A stretch of DNA of 64,000 bases. Source: Mitsuokella sp047974105 (GTDB lineage Bacteria > Bacillota > Negativicutes > Selenomonadales > Selenomonadaceae). Each line of letters starts with the position of its first letter. The first letter of the stretch is position 1. This document shows, in pieces, positions 9,428-18,361 of this stretch. The stretch covers positions 372,001 through 436,000 of the forward strand of contig NZ_JBHYRS010000002.1 of NCBI RefSeq assembly GCF_047974105.1, read 5' to 3'. The notes below the pieces were generated by a model. It was not told the origin of the DNA. It saw only the letters and a list, made by a program, of their open reading frames with translations, and ran no database searches. A program made the position numbers and the translations under genes.

Positions 9428-10676
9428 TTGTCGTTAAGAGGGGCAGCATGACGGAGAGCACGAAGAAAAAGACGAGGCCGCCGACGAGTAAAATCAGCAG
9501 GGGCTCGGCCATGGCGCCGAGGCGCGCAGAGCGCTGCCGGACGGCGGTATCGGCAAAGGATGCGGCCCTGCCCATCATCAAAGCGAGCGTGCCCGCTGCC
9601 TCACCTGCCGCTAAGAGTTCCGTCAGGATGGCGGGACAGCATTTCTGCTGCTGCAGGCTCAAAGCGAAGGACTTGCCCGACTCCACCTGCCGGCAGATCT
9701 GCCGCAGATTTTCGCGCAGCGCAAGATTCGCGGGCACCTTTTCGGCCATATGCAGGGCCGAGAGCAGCGGCAGGCCGTTTTCCAGCATCGTCCCCAAGAG
9801 CTCGAAAAGCAGCCGCCACAGGGCGTACTGCTGCAGGGCACCGAAAAAAGGCAGCCGTAGGAACCAGCGATCAAAGAAAATTCGGCACTTTGGCTGCTGC
9901 CACAGGCCCCAAAGGAAACATACCGCAGCAGTCAGCAGTGCGAGCAGCAAAAGGCCATGCTCTGTAAAAAAAGCCATGGCAAAAAGCAAAAAACGCGTGG
10001 GCCACGGCAGTTCGACCTGCATATCCTGCAGCAGGCCCGCAAATGTCGGCATGACAAAGACGGCCATGAGCACGATGGCCAAAATGGAAGCGGCGAAAAG
10101 CGCGATGGGATAGAGCAAAGACGATTTTAGAGCCTCGCGCGCCTCATAGCGGTGCTCCTCAAAAGCAGCCAGTTTCGCAAAAATCGCCGCGAGTGAGCCG
10201 CTCTTCTCGCCGGCTTCGACAAAACCGCAGAGAGCAGCCGGAAAAAGCTCCGGATGCTGCCGCAGCATTTCGTGAAACGGCCGGCCTGCCATGATGCCGG
10301 AGAGCAGCTTTTGCAGGCTGCGGCGATAAGCAGAATCCCCGTCGGACTGCAATAGCATCTGCAGGGCCTGATGGATGGGAAGACCGGTCTGCAGCATGAC
10401 CGCGAGCTGCCGCACAAAGACGATGCGCAGTCTGCTGTCCAGCCGCCGATGCCAAAATGTCCTGCCAAACGATGACAGCAGTCTGGCTTTTTCTGCCCGC
10501 GGCCCCTGCTGCCCATAAGAAAAGTTCTCCGCCTCTGTTTCCTTCTGTCTCAGTGAGGCAATCCAAAGCCCCCTTCTGCGTATAAGGCCTGCCGCTTCGC
10601 GCTTGTTCCGCGCCTCGACGCAGCCCTCGAAGAATTCGCCGCTGCGGCTGCGCGCTTCATAAATAAAAAAGCTCAT
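9411..10676 (-). CDS. Type II secretion/type IV pilus inner-membrane platform protein (GspF/PilC family)
   Basis: The polytopic inner-membrane platform on which motor ATPases act to extend or retract pilins. About 420 residues contain the duplicated T2SSF domain: two cytoplasmic helical domains (residues about 70-190 and 280-390) and hydrophobic segments, including one at the extreme C-terminus (LLILLVGGLVFFFVLSVML). The ATG at 10676 overlaps the stop of the preceding PilT-like gene by 4 nt (ATGA) and has AGAGGAG 7 nt upstream, so I prefer it to the longer frame starting at 10700. Third and last gene of the cluster; no pilin gene follows. Confidence 0.88.
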   Translation of the reverse strand: MSFFIYEARSRSGEFFEGCVEARNKREAAGLIRRRGLWIASLRQKETEAENFSYGQQGPRAEKARLLSSFGRTFWHRRLDSRLRIVFVRQLAVMLQTGLPIHQALQMLLQSDGDSAYRRSLQKLLSGIMAGRPFHEMLRQHPELFPAALCGFVEAGEKSGSLAAIFAKLAAFEEHRYEAREALKSSLLYPIALFAASILAIVLMAVFVMPTFAGLLQDMQVELPWPTRFLLFAMAFFTEHGLLLLALLTAAVCFLWGLWQQPKCRIFFDRWFLRLPFFGALQQYALWRLLFELLGTMLENGLPLLSALHMAEKVPANLALRENLRQICRQVESGKSFALSLQQQKCCPAILTELLAAGEAAGTLALMMGRAASFADTAVRQRSARLGAMAEPLLILLVGGLVFFFVLSVMLPLLTTMDALM

Positions 10677-11809
10677 AGTATTTCTCCTCTGAGACTGCAT
10701 CGCACTTCTTCATAAACAGCAGCGGACAAAAGCCCCTGCTGCCAAAGCCTCTGCAGTGCGAGGCCGCGCGTCTGCATATGTTCCCTTTGATGACTCATCA
10801 TCGCGCCCTCGAGCTGGCTGTACCGGCCCTGCCGAATCAGGCTGCAGACAGCGGGCTCACGCAGAAGGACCTCGACGAGCGGCACGCGGCCGCCCGCGCG
10901 CGCCGGCAGGAGCTGCTGCGCAAAAACGGCCGTAAAGACCTCCGCGATTTCCGCCCGCACGATGGGCTGCTGCTCAGGCGGGTAGAAATTCTCCATGCGC
11001 CGCACGGCCTCGGCTGCCCCGCGCGTATGCAGCGTGCCGAGCACGAGAAGCCCCGTCTCGGCTGCCTGCAGGGCCGTCGTCATCGTCTCGCGGTCGCGTA
11101 TCTCGCCGACGAGCAAAATGTCGGGCATTTCACGCAGGGCACTGCGCAGAGCGCCGGCAAACGAGGAAAAATCCCGCCCGAGCTCGCGCTGACTGATAAA
11201 GCACTTTGCCGGCGGAAAGACATATTCAATCGGGTCCTCCAGCGTCAGAATATGAGCCGCACGCTTTTCATTCACGGCCTGCAGAAAGGATGCGAGCGTT
11301 GTCGTCTTGCCCGAACCCGTGCTGCCCGTCACGAGCACGAGTCCCCTTTTGGCCTCTAATAAATCATAGAGGGCCGCCGGCGCATGAATTTCCTGCAGAG
11401 AGGGAATTTTTTGCGGCAGGAAGCGCAGGACAAGGGCCAGATGATTCTGCTGCTGATAAAAATTGCCGCGCAGCCGCTGCCCAGCAAACGTCAGCGAAAA
11501 GTCGACTTCCTGCCCACGTGCCAAGCCCCGCTGCTGGCCGGCGGTCAAAAACGTCTGGGCCAGCTGCTCCATAAAATCATCCTTTAAAAACGCATCCTCA
11601 AAAGCAGGGGCAGCACCATCGGCCGGCACATCTGCCTGCGATGATTCGGCCCCTGCCGGCAAAGTGACTTTTTCCAGCAGGCCGTTTCTGCGCAGGAAGG
11701 CAGGCTGTCCAGCCGTAAGGTAAAGGTCACTGGCCCCATCCTGCAGAGCCCGTTCCAGCAGCTTTTGCCAAAGAGTTTGTCCATTTTGTTCCAACGTCTC
11801 AGCCGCCAT
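10673..11809 (-). CDS. PilT-type motor ATPase (twitching motility/pilus retraction family)
   Basis: A hexameric secretion-type ATPase that usually drives pilus retraction. Of its 378 residues, the N-terminal PAS-like domain begins with ALQDGASDLYLTAGQP. Walker A GSTGSGKTTT is near residue 160, followed by the Asp box LTLEDPIEYVF, Walker B MPDILLVGEIRD and the His box LGTLHTRGA. It is about 30 residues longer than typical PilT because of an acidic, Ala-rich insertion near residues 55-75 (ESSQADVPADGAAPAFED). The start overlaps the PilB-like gene by 11 nt and has AGGAGGG upstream, so translation is likely coupled. Confidence 0.88.
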   Translation of the reverse strand: MAAETLEQNGQTLWQKLLERALQDGASDLYLTAGQPAFLRRNGLLEKVTLPAGAESSQADVPADGAAPAFEDAFLKDDFMEQLAQTFLTAGQQRGLARGQEVDFSLTFAGQRLRGNFYQQQNHLALVLRFLPQKIPSLQEIHAPAALYDLLEAKRGLVLVTGSTGSGKTTTLASFLQAVNEKRAAHILTLEDPIEYVFPPAKCFISQRELGRDFSSFAGALRSALREMPDILLVGEIRDRETMTTALQAAETGLLVLGTLHTRGAAEAVRRMENFYPPEQQPIVRAEIAEVFTAVFAQQLLPARAGGRVPLVEVLLREPAVCSLIRQGRYSQLEGAMMSHQREHMQTRGLALQRLWQQGLLSAAVYEEVRCSLRGEIL

Positions 11810-13142
11810 AGAGCACCCTCCTGACTTCCGAAAGCGACGTGACGCCCTGCCCCGCCTTGCTGATGCCGTCTTCCAGCAGGCTCTTCATGCCGCTTTGACG
11901 CGCGAGCTCCTCCATCCTGCGCCGCGGAATGCGCTGCAGGATGCCTTCGCGCACGGTATCGTCAGGCACGAGGATTTCCGCGAGCAGGGTGCGGCCAAGA
12001 TAGCCCGTGCCGTGACACATTTCACAGCCACAGCTCCGGTAGAATATGGCGGGCAGTTCCGCTGCGTTCGCGCCTCCCCCTGCTTCCTGTCCTGCCAGCA
12101 GCAGAAGGGATTCCGCTTCCCTCCTGCCTGCCGGATCCACTTCGCGGCAGTGCGGACAGAGCCTGCGCACAAGGCGCTGTGAAACGATGCCCGCCAGCGT
12201 CGCCGCGAGAAGATACGGCGCAATGCCCATCTCGAGCAGCCGGTAGATGACGGCCACCGCATTTTCCGTATGAATGGTCGTCATCAGGAGGTGCCCCGTC
12301 AAGGCAATGCGCACGGCCATGGCCGCTGTTTCCTCGTCGCGTATTTCGCCGAGCAGGATGCCCGTGACGTCCTGCCGGAGCACGGCGCGCAGTCCCGCAA
12401 CATACGTCAGGCCGGCCTGCGCGTTGATCTCCACCTGGTTAACGCCTGCGAGAAGCCGTTCGATGGGGTCTTCCAGCGTGACGAGATTGCGGTCGGGCGT
12501 ATTGAGCTCGGCCAGGGCTGCGTAAAGAGATGAAGTCTTGCCTGAATTCATCGGGCCGCAGAGCACCATCATGCCCGAAGGGCGGTGAATGAGCCCGCGG
12601 AATTTCTTTGCATCCTGCGCGGCAAAGCCGAGTTCATCGATGCTCAGAAGCTTCCCTGACATATTCATCAGGCGCATGACCATGACCTCGCCATGTGCAG
12701 CCGGCAGCGACGAAACGCGGATATCGGCGGTGAGTCCCGCTGTCTCGAGGTGAATATGGCCGTCCTGCGGCAGCTGCTTTTTGGCGATATCCATGCCGGC
12801 CATGACCTTGAGGCGCGAAACGACGGCCTGCCCGATGATCTCGGGCATCTGCATGACCTCCTGCAGGATGCCGCTGACGCGAAAACGCAGGCGGATGTTC
12901 CTTTCCTGCGGTTCGATGTGGATGTCACTGGCCTGCAGCACGGCCGCCTGCTGCAGGATGAAATCCACCAGCCGGATAATGCTCGAAAATGACGGTTCCG
13001 CACTCAGCCCGCCGGCCTGCAGCAGAGATTTTTTCTCCTGTCCCCGCGCTCTTTCCTGCCGGACCGCCGGCACGCCGCCATAACGCACCTCATGCACAGC
13101 CTCGCGCACGAGATTTTGCCAAAGTATCTCCTTTTCTTCCAA
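11799..13142 (-). CDS. PilB/GspE-type assembly ATPase
   Basis: Assembly ATPase of type IV pilus or type II secretion systems. About 447 residues, shorter than the usual 500-570 because most of the N-terminal regulatory domain is missing. The P-loop reads GPMNSGKTS near residue 195 instead of the common GPTGSGKTT. The Asp box TLEDPIERLLAGVNQVEINA and Walker B ILLGEIRDEETA are present. A CPHC pair and a CEMC pair about 45 residues apart form the expected zinc site. A GTG at 13151 abuts its ribosome site, whereas TTG at 13142 has AAAGGGG 8 nt away. First gene of the cluster, under a near-consensus promoter. Confidence 0.87.
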   Translation of the reverse strand: MEEKEILWQNLVREAVHEVRYGGVPAVRQERARGQEKKSLLQAGGLSAEPSFSSIIRLVDFILQQAAVLQASDIHIEPQERNIRLRFRVSGILQEVMQMPEIIGQAVVSRLKVMAGMDIAKKQLPQDGHIHLETAGLTADIRVSSLPAAHGEVMVMRLMNMSGKLLSIDELGFAAQDAKKFRGLIHRPSGMMVLCGPMNSGKTSSLYAALAELNTPDRNLVTLEDPIERLLAGVNQVEINAQAGLTYVAGLRAVLRQDVTGILLGEIRDEETAAMAVRIALTGHLLMTTIHTENAVAVIYRLLEMGIAPYLLAATLAGIVSQRLVRRLCPHCREVDPAGRREAESLLLLAGQEAGGGANAAELPAIFYRSCGCEMCHGTGYLGRTLLAEILVPDDTVREGILQRIPRRRMEELARQSGMKSLLEDGISKAGQGVTSLSEVRRVLYGG

Positions 13143-13322
13143 GAAAAGCACCCCTTTCGCTCATCTGACCTTCTTTCTTTTTATTTTCCGACTTCTGACG
13201 CTTTCTGTTCGCTTCATTCATTTGATTCGTTTCTTACTGCTCATCTTCGCGCCCAAACGCCAAAATCCTTTATTTTCAGAAAAATAAGCAAATGGCTTTC
13301 TCCCCATGACATACAGGCAAAA

Positions 13323-13351
13323 ATATACATTTTTTCTGTAATGGTGTAAAG
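13323..13351 (-). promoter_or_regulatory. Promoter of the pilB-pilT-pilC-like cluster
   Basis: -35 TTTACA (13346-13351), 17 bp spacer, -10 TATATT (13323-13328) on the minus strand. The predicted leader is about 170 nt long, AT-rich and without obvious structure. Confidence 0.65.
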
Positions 13352-13370
13352 CAAAATCAGCAGGCAATAA

Positions 13371-13403
13371 AAAATCCGAGGCATTTTCTGCCCCGGATTT
13401 TTG
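13371..13403 (-). terminator. Terminator after the transglycosylase gene
   Basis: A GC-rich stem (ATCCGGGGC / GCCTCGGAT in RNA sense, one G-T pair) with a 7-nt loop and five A/T on each side, 33 bp past the stop. It closes the polA-mutM-coaE-transglycosylase transcript. Confidence 0.88.
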
Positions 13404-13435
13404 TCGTGTTCAGTGTCCGCTTGCCTTATTTCATG

Positions 13436-14080
13436 TTATTGGCCTTTCTCTGCCTTTTGTCCGCCAGCATAGAGTTCCCGATATTTGCGCTCGGTCATCA
13501 GGACTTTCCTGACGTATTCGCGCGTTTCCTGATACGGGATGGCATCGATATCATGAAAATCGGCCGGCCAGCCGTTTTCGCGAATCCATGCCTGCACATT
13601 GCCGCGGCCCGCGTTGTAGGCTGCGAGTGCCAAGACGTCATTGCCGTCAAATTCGCGCTGCAGCGAACGCAGATACCAGATGCCGTAGCGGATATTGCGC
13701 TCCGGCTCGTGGATGGCATCGATGGAATACGCGTTATCATCGAGCTGGCCCGCAATCCATTCCGCCGTGTCCGGCATGAGCTGCATGAGCCCGATGGCCC
13801 CGCGGTGCGAGTGCACGCCATCCTGAAATTTGCTTTCCGTCTTGATGACGGCCGCCGCGAGATACGGGTCGACATGGTAGCGGTCCGCATACTCCTCGAC
13901 GGTATCACGGTAAGGGAAAGGGTAAAGATATTGGCGCTGGAACGACTCGGACGACCAGACCATGTAAATGGCAAAAGCCAGGCAGGCCAGGCTGCTGACC
14001 AGGATATAAAGGTATTTGCGGCCCGTGCGCCTGCGTGCCTTCTGTACGCGTTCCAAAAAATCAGATTGATGCAGCTGCAT
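13436..14080 (-). CDS. Membrane-anchored lytic transglycosylase (SLT domain)
   Basis: Cleaves peptidoglycan glycan strands, forming anhydromuramyl ends. About 214 residues: one N-terminal transmembrane anchor (about residues 23-42, YLYILVSSLACLAFAIYMVW), then an SLT/lysozyme-like domain. The catalytic glutamate is in AAVIKTESKF, followed by GAIGLMQLMP and the ALAAYNAGRGNV motif. The ATG at 14080 has AGAAGGG 5-6 nt upstream; a GTG at 14095 is possible but lies against its ribosome site. It overlaps the end of coaE by 20 nt, so it is translated from the polA-mutM-coaE messenger. Confidence 0.9.
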   Translation of the reverse strand: MQLHQSDFLERVQKARRRTGRKYLYILVSSLACLAFAIYMVWSSESFQRQYLYPFPYRDTVEEYADRYHVDPYLAAAVIKTESKFQDGVHSHRGAIGLMQLMPDTAEWIAGQLDDNAYSIDAIHEPERNIRYGIWYLRSLQREFDGNDVLALAAYNAGRGNVQAWIRENGWPADFHDIDAIPYQETREYVRKVLMTERKYRELYAGGQKAEKGQ

Positions 14081-14699
14081 GTTTTCCCTTCTCACCTTCT
14101 CGCTTTTCTCCTGCTGACTGCTGCCAAAGTTTTACGAGCTGCTGCCGGAGCTCTGCTGTGTTTCCTGTATTATCGATGACGATATCCGCGCGCTTTCTCT
14201 TTTCTTCAATAGAAAGCTGCGCTTTGATGCGGTTCATGGCTTCCGTGCGGCCGTAGCCATTCCGGGCCATAAGCCGTGTGAGCTGTACGTTCTCCGGCAC
14301 ATAGACAAGCCAGACTTCATCGAGATGGTTCTGCCAGCCCGACTCAAAGAGCAGCGGGATATCGAGGACCACGGCCGGCAGACCTTCCGCTTCCGCCTGT
14401 GCCATCTGCTCCTGCAGGGCTCTGCGGATCAGCGGATGCGATGTTTCATTGAGCCATCGTTTCTCAGCAGGACTTGAAAAGACGAGCCGGCCAATCGCCC
14501 TTCTGTCAAGGCGGCCGTCCCGAAAAACGGCCTCAGGGCCGAAGTGGCGGACATACGCCTCGTAAAGAGGCTGTCCTGATGCCGTCAATTCATGCGCCAC
14601 GGCATCGGCGTCAAGCACGCGCGCCCCGAGCTCCCGCAAAATGGCCGCGGCCGTGCTCTTGCCGCTCGCAATGCCGCCGGTCAGTCCAATGCGCTTCAT
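14061..14699 (-). CDS. coaE: Dephospho-CoA kinase
   Basis: Performs the last step of coenzyme A synthesis, phosphorylating the 3'-hydroxyl of dephospho-CoA. The 212 residues begin with the P-loop GLTGGIASGKST. The lid/CoA region carries DIPLLFESG near residue 115, and VIDNTGN near the C-terminus is typical. Its ATG overlaps the mutM stop (ATGA). polA-mutM-coaE is a common Firmicute gene order. Confidence 0.96.
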   Translation of the reverse strand: MKRIGLTGGIASGKSTAAAILRELGARVLDADAVAHELTASGQPLYEAYVRHFGPEAVFRDGRLDRRAIGRLVFSSPAEKRWLNETSHPLIRRALQEQMAQAEAEGLPAVVLDIPLLFESGWQNHLDEVWLVYVPENVQLTRLMARNGYGRTEAMNRIKAQLSIEEKRKRADIVIDNTGNTAELRQQLVKLWQQSAGEKREGEKGKHAAASI

Positions 14700-15562
14700 C
14701 TGTCGTCTTCTCCTTCCCGCTTACCCGCGGTCCGACGGGGCTGGCAGTGCGGGCAGAAATGCGTGCCGCGGCCGCCAAGCGTAAATTTCTCAATCCGCGC
14801 ACCGCAAAGTCGGCAGGGCTCACCCTCGCGGTGATAGACAAAGAGATGCTCCTGATGATGTCCATGACCGCCCTCGCCGTTGCGGTAATCGCGGAACGTC
14901 GTGCCGCCGTCCCTCAGGCCATCCTGCAGGACACTGCGCACGGCCTTTTGCAGCCTTTGACATTCCTCCTTCGTCAGGCTCGCCGCCGGGCGTCCCGGAA
15001 AAATGCGCGCCCTAAACAAGGCTTCGTCGGCATAGATATTGCCGATACCGGCCACATGGCGCTGGTCTAAAAGAAACGATTTGATGGGCTGTTTCCTGCC
15101 CTTGACGGCTGCTTCCAGATAGGCGGGCGAAAAATCCGGTGAAAGGGGCTCCGGTCCCAAAGACGCAAGTCCCCTGATGACCGCATCCTGTTCGTCCGCT
15201 CTGAGGCCGTAAAGCCTGCCAAACGTGCGGATATCAGCAAAGACCAAAAGGCCCCCATCCGACAGGGAAAAAATAACCCTCGCATAGGGGTCGTCCGTCC
15301 TGCCCGACGGCTCGTAAACGAGGCTGCCCGTCATGCGCAGATGAAAAAACACGCGGCTGCCGCTCTTAAAATGCATGCAGAGGTATTTGCCTCGGCGCGA
15401 AAAACTCTCGATGACCTGATTCGTCACGAGCCTGACAAAATCTGCAGGCTCCGGACGCTCGATCTGCTGCGGCCGCAGGATGCTGACATCCTCGATGAGA
15501 CGTCCGCGCAGGGCAGTATCGAGATAACGGCGGATGACTTCGACCTCTGGCAGTTCCGGCAT
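14696..15562 (-). CDS. mutM: Formamidopyrimidine-DNA glycosylase
   Basis: Removes 8-oxoguanine and formamidopyrimidines and nicks the abasic site. The sequence starts with the required MPELPEVE, where the N-terminal proline after Met removal is the nucleophile and Glu3 is catalytic. An internal Lys (KGRKQPIK region) follows, and a C-terminal zinc finger has C-x2-C (CRLC) and C-x2-C (CPHC). 288 residues, slightly longer than usual because of a charged C-terminal tail. GAGGGAG precedes the ATG. It lies 64 bp after polA. Confidence 0.97.
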   Translation of the reverse strand: MPELPEVEVIRRYLDTALRGRLIEDVSILRPQQIERPEPADFVRLVTNQVIESFSRRGKYLCMHFKSGSRVFFHLRMTGSLVYEPSGRTDDPYARVIFSLSDGGLLVFADIRTFGRLYGLRADEQDAVIRGLASLGPEPLSPDFSPAYLEAAVKGRKQPIKSFLLDQRHVAGIGNIYADEALFRARIFPGRPAASLTKEECQRLQKAVRSVLQDGLRDGGTTFRDYRNGEGGHGHHQEHLFVYHREGEPCRLCGARIEKFTLGGRGTHFCPHCQPRRTAGKREGEDDR

Positions 15563-15626
15563 AACGGCTCCCTCTTCCCAACAAACTTCCCAACAAACAA
15601 AATCATAAAAAAGTCATATAAAACGG

Positions 15627-18272
15627 TTACTTGGCCTCAGCCCAGTTCCTGCCCCAGTGAATGTCGATGACGAGCGGTACGGAAAGTTCGACGACGTGTT
15701 CCATCGATTCTTTGAGGATGGACTGGACCGTCTCGAGTTCTTCCTCCCTGACTTCGAGCACGAGTTCATCATGGACCTGTAAGAGGATGCGGCTCTTGAC
15801 GCCGGCTGCCTGCAGCTTATGATAAGCCGCAATCATCGCGAGTTTGATGACATCGGCGGCCGTGCCCTGAATCGGCGTGTTCATGGCCATGCGCTCGGCG
15901 AGCATGCGCTGATTGAAATTGCGGCTCTTGATGGCCGGCAGCTCGCGGCGGCGTCCGAACATCGTCGTGACATAACCCGTCTCATGGGCCTCGGCGACGA
16001 CCTTGTCCATAAAGTCCCTCACGCCCGGATAACGCTCAAAGTAGCGGCTGATGTATTCGCCCGCTTCTTTGCGCGATATGTGCAGATTGCGCGCGAGGCC
16101 GTAGTCGCTGATACCGTAGACAATGCCGAAATTGACGGCCTTGGCATGGCGGCGCAGCTCCGGCGTAACCTCATCAAGAGGAAGGCCAAAGACCTCCGCA
16201 GCCGTGCGCGCGTGAATATCCTGATTGCGCCTGAACGCATCGATGAAGCTCTCATCGCCCGACATATGCGCGAGCAGGCGGAGCTCAATCTGCGAATAAT
16301 CGGCCGAGAGCAGATAATCGTAGCCCTCCCCCGGCTCAAAGAGAGCTCTTATCATGCGGCCTTCTTCCGTGCGCACGGGGATGTTCTGCAGGTTCGGGTC
16401 CGAGCTTGAAAGTCTGCCCGTCGCCGTGACCGTCTGGTTAAAGCTCGTGTGCACGCGGCCCGTGTCCTCGCGAATCAGCGCGGAAATGCCGTCAAGATAC
16501 GTCGATTTGAGCTTGCTCCAGAGGCGGAAGGCAAGAATCTGTTCAATAATTGGATGCTCATCACGCAGACTCTCGAGGACTTCGGCATTCGTCGAGTACC
16601 CCGTCTTCGTCTTCTTGCGCGCCGGCAGGCCAAGTTCCTCAAAGAGGACCGTGCCGAGCTGTTTGGGCGAATTGATGTTGAAGGTATGGCCGGCCAGCGT
16701 GTAGATATCCTGCTCGATGCCCGTGAGCCTGTCGCCGACTTCCTGTGTCTTCTCGGCAAGATGGGCGCGGTTGACGTAAACGCCGTTCTGTTCCATCGCG
16801 GCGAGGACCTCGACAAGAGGCAGCTCGATGGTCTCGAGCAGATGCATGAGCTTTTCCTCCTCGAGTCTTGCACCGAGCAAGGGGTAAAGGCGGCAGAGCG
16901 TCACGGCCTCCCATACGGCCTGGCTGTGCGAATCGACAAATTCTTCCGGCGCGGCTTCCTGCAGATATTTCAGCGAAAGCTCTGCAAGATTGTACTTCGA
17001 GCGCTCCGGTTCCAACAGATACGCGGAAAGCTCGATGTCTTCAAAATCCTTATAGGCACGGATGCCCGCCTGATCATAGCGTTTGAGGCCGAAGACGATA
17101 ATGCGCTTGTCGGATTCCATGACAGAGAGCAGAGCTTCGAAGGCCTCGCTGCCCTTGCGGACAAAGCCGGCTTTGCTCTCTTTATCGTAAGGACCGGACG
17201 CAACTGCCATGCCTTCCAGTGAGGCAAACGGCGCCGCTCCTTTGAAAATACCCGAAACTGCCAGATAAACGGATTTTTCCGCTGCCTTCCGGACATCCTC
17301 CGCGCTCCATTCCTCATAGCTGAGGTCAGCGGCTTCGACACTGCTGAGGTCCAGCGTGATTTCCGCCGGTCCAAGAAGGTTCTGGAGATTCTTCCAGGCC
17401 GTGCGCAGTTCGTGTGCGTCGCAGAAAGACTGCATCTTTTCCATATCCGGCTTAAGTACATAGTCGGCCTCGGCAAATGTCAGGTCCGGCACGTGCAGTT
17501 CAATTGTCGCGAGCTCCTTTGACAGGCGTGCCTGCTCGGCATACGCCGTCAAACGCTCCTTGAGCTTCTTGCCCGAAATATCATCAATATGCGCGAGAAC
17601 ATTTTCGAGGGAGCCATACTCGAGCAGGAGTTTGGCGGCCGTCTTCGGGCCGACCCCCGGAATGCCCGGGATATTATCGGACGCATCGCCCATGAGGCCC
17701 TTGAGGTCAATGAGCTTGATGGGCTCAAAGCCGTATTCTTCCTTGAACACATCCGTATCGTAGGCCTTAATATTGGAAGTACCGCGTTTCGTAAAGAACA
17801 CGCGCAGGTTCGGCCGCACGAGCTGCAGCGCATCGCGGTCGCCTGTGACGACGAGAACATCATAGTCCTTTGCTGCCGCCTGCGTGGCGAGCGTGCCGAT
17901 GATGTCATCTGCTTCGTAATTGTCTTTTTCAAGGAAGGGCAGGCCCATGCAGTCCGCGAATTCACGCAGCAGCGGCAGCTGCGCGAGGAGCTCTTCCGGT
18001 GTCTTGTCGCGCGTGCCCTTGTAGGCCGCATAGCGCTCCGTGCGGAACGTATGGCGGCTTTTATCGAAAGCCAGGGCCATGAGGTCGGGCTTCTGCTCCG
18101 TCATGAGCTTCGTCAGCATATTCGAGAAGCCAAAGATGGCGCCGGTTGGCTGCCCGTGCGAGTCATTGAAATCGGGCAGTGCGTAAAAGGCGCGGTAAAT
18201 CAGGCTGCTGCCATCGAGAACAATGAATCGTTTTTTCTGCTTTTTTTCACCGGCCGCTTGTTCCTGCTTCAC
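15627..18272 (-). CDS. polA: DNA polymerase I
   Basis: Repair and Okazaki-fragment polymerase. The 881 residues comprise an N-terminal 5'-3' exonuclease (to about 290; YKGTRDKTPEE, VTGDRDALQLV, GIPGVGPKTA), a middle domain, and a C-terminal family A polymerase. Polymerase motif A (DYSQIELRLLAHMSGD) is near 657, motif B (RRHAKAVNFGIVYG) near 707 and motif C (VHDELVLEV) near 831. The middle domain lacks the DxE of exonuclease motif I (it reads VYLAVSG), so proofreading should be absent, as in Bacillus relatives. GTG start at 18272 with AGGGGG 7 nt upstream. Confidence 0.97.
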   Translation of the reverse strand: MKQEQAAGEKKQKKRFIVLDGSSLIYRAFYALPDFNDSHGQPTGAIFGFSNMLTKLMTEQKPDLMALAFDKSRHTFRTERYAAYKGTRDKTPEELLAQLPLLREFADCMGLPFLEKDNYEADDIIGTLATQAAAKDYDVLVVTGDRDALQLVRPNLRVFFTKRGTSNIKAYDTDVFKEEYGFEPIKLIDLKGLMGDASDNIPGIPGVGPKTAAKLLLEYGSLENVLAHIDDISGKKLKERLTAYAEQARLSKELATIELHVPDLTFAEADYVLKPDMEKMQSFCDAHELRTAWKNLQNLLGPAEITLDLSSVEAADLSYEEWSAEDVRKAAEKSVYLAVSGIFKGAAPFASLEGMAVASGPYDKESKAGFVRKGSEAFEALLSVMESDKRIIVFGLKRYDQAGIRAYKDFEDIELSAYLLEPERSKYNLAELSLKYLQEAAPEEFVDSHSQAVWEAVTLCRLYPLLGARLEEEKLMHLLETIELPLVEVLAAMEQNGVYVNRAHLAEKTQEVGDRLTGIEQDIYTLAGHTFNINSPKQLGTVLFEELGLPARKKTKTGYSTNAEVLESLRDEHPIIEQILAFRLWSKLKSTYLDGISALIREDTGRVHTSFNQTVTATGRLSSSDPNLQNIPVRTEEGRMIRALFEPGEGYDYLLSADYSQIELRLLAHMSGDESFIDAFRRNQDIHARTAAEVFGLPLDEVTPELRRHAKAVNFGIVYGISDYGLARNLHISRKEAGEYISRYFERYPGVRDFMDKVVAEAHETGYVTTMFGRRRELPAIKSRNFNQRMLAERMAMNTPIQGTAADVIKLAMIAAYHKLQAAGVKSRILLQVHDELVLEVREEELETVQSILKESMEHVVELSVPLVIDIHWGRNWAEAK

Positions 18273-18311
18273 ATGGAATCCCCCTTTTGCATCTTCTCAT
18301 TTGAAAAATTG

Positions 18312-18341
18312 ACCGGAACCAGCCTCAAAGCCAGTTCCGGT
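18312..18341 (-). terminator. Terminator after the L,D-transpeptidase gene
   Basis: Near-perfect 12-bp stem built on ACCGGAAC/GTTCCGGT, followed on the minus strand by CAATTTTTC, 20 bp past the stop. It separates this gene from polA downstream. Confidence 0.8.
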
Positions 18342-18361
18342 ACATAAAGGCATATTGCCGC

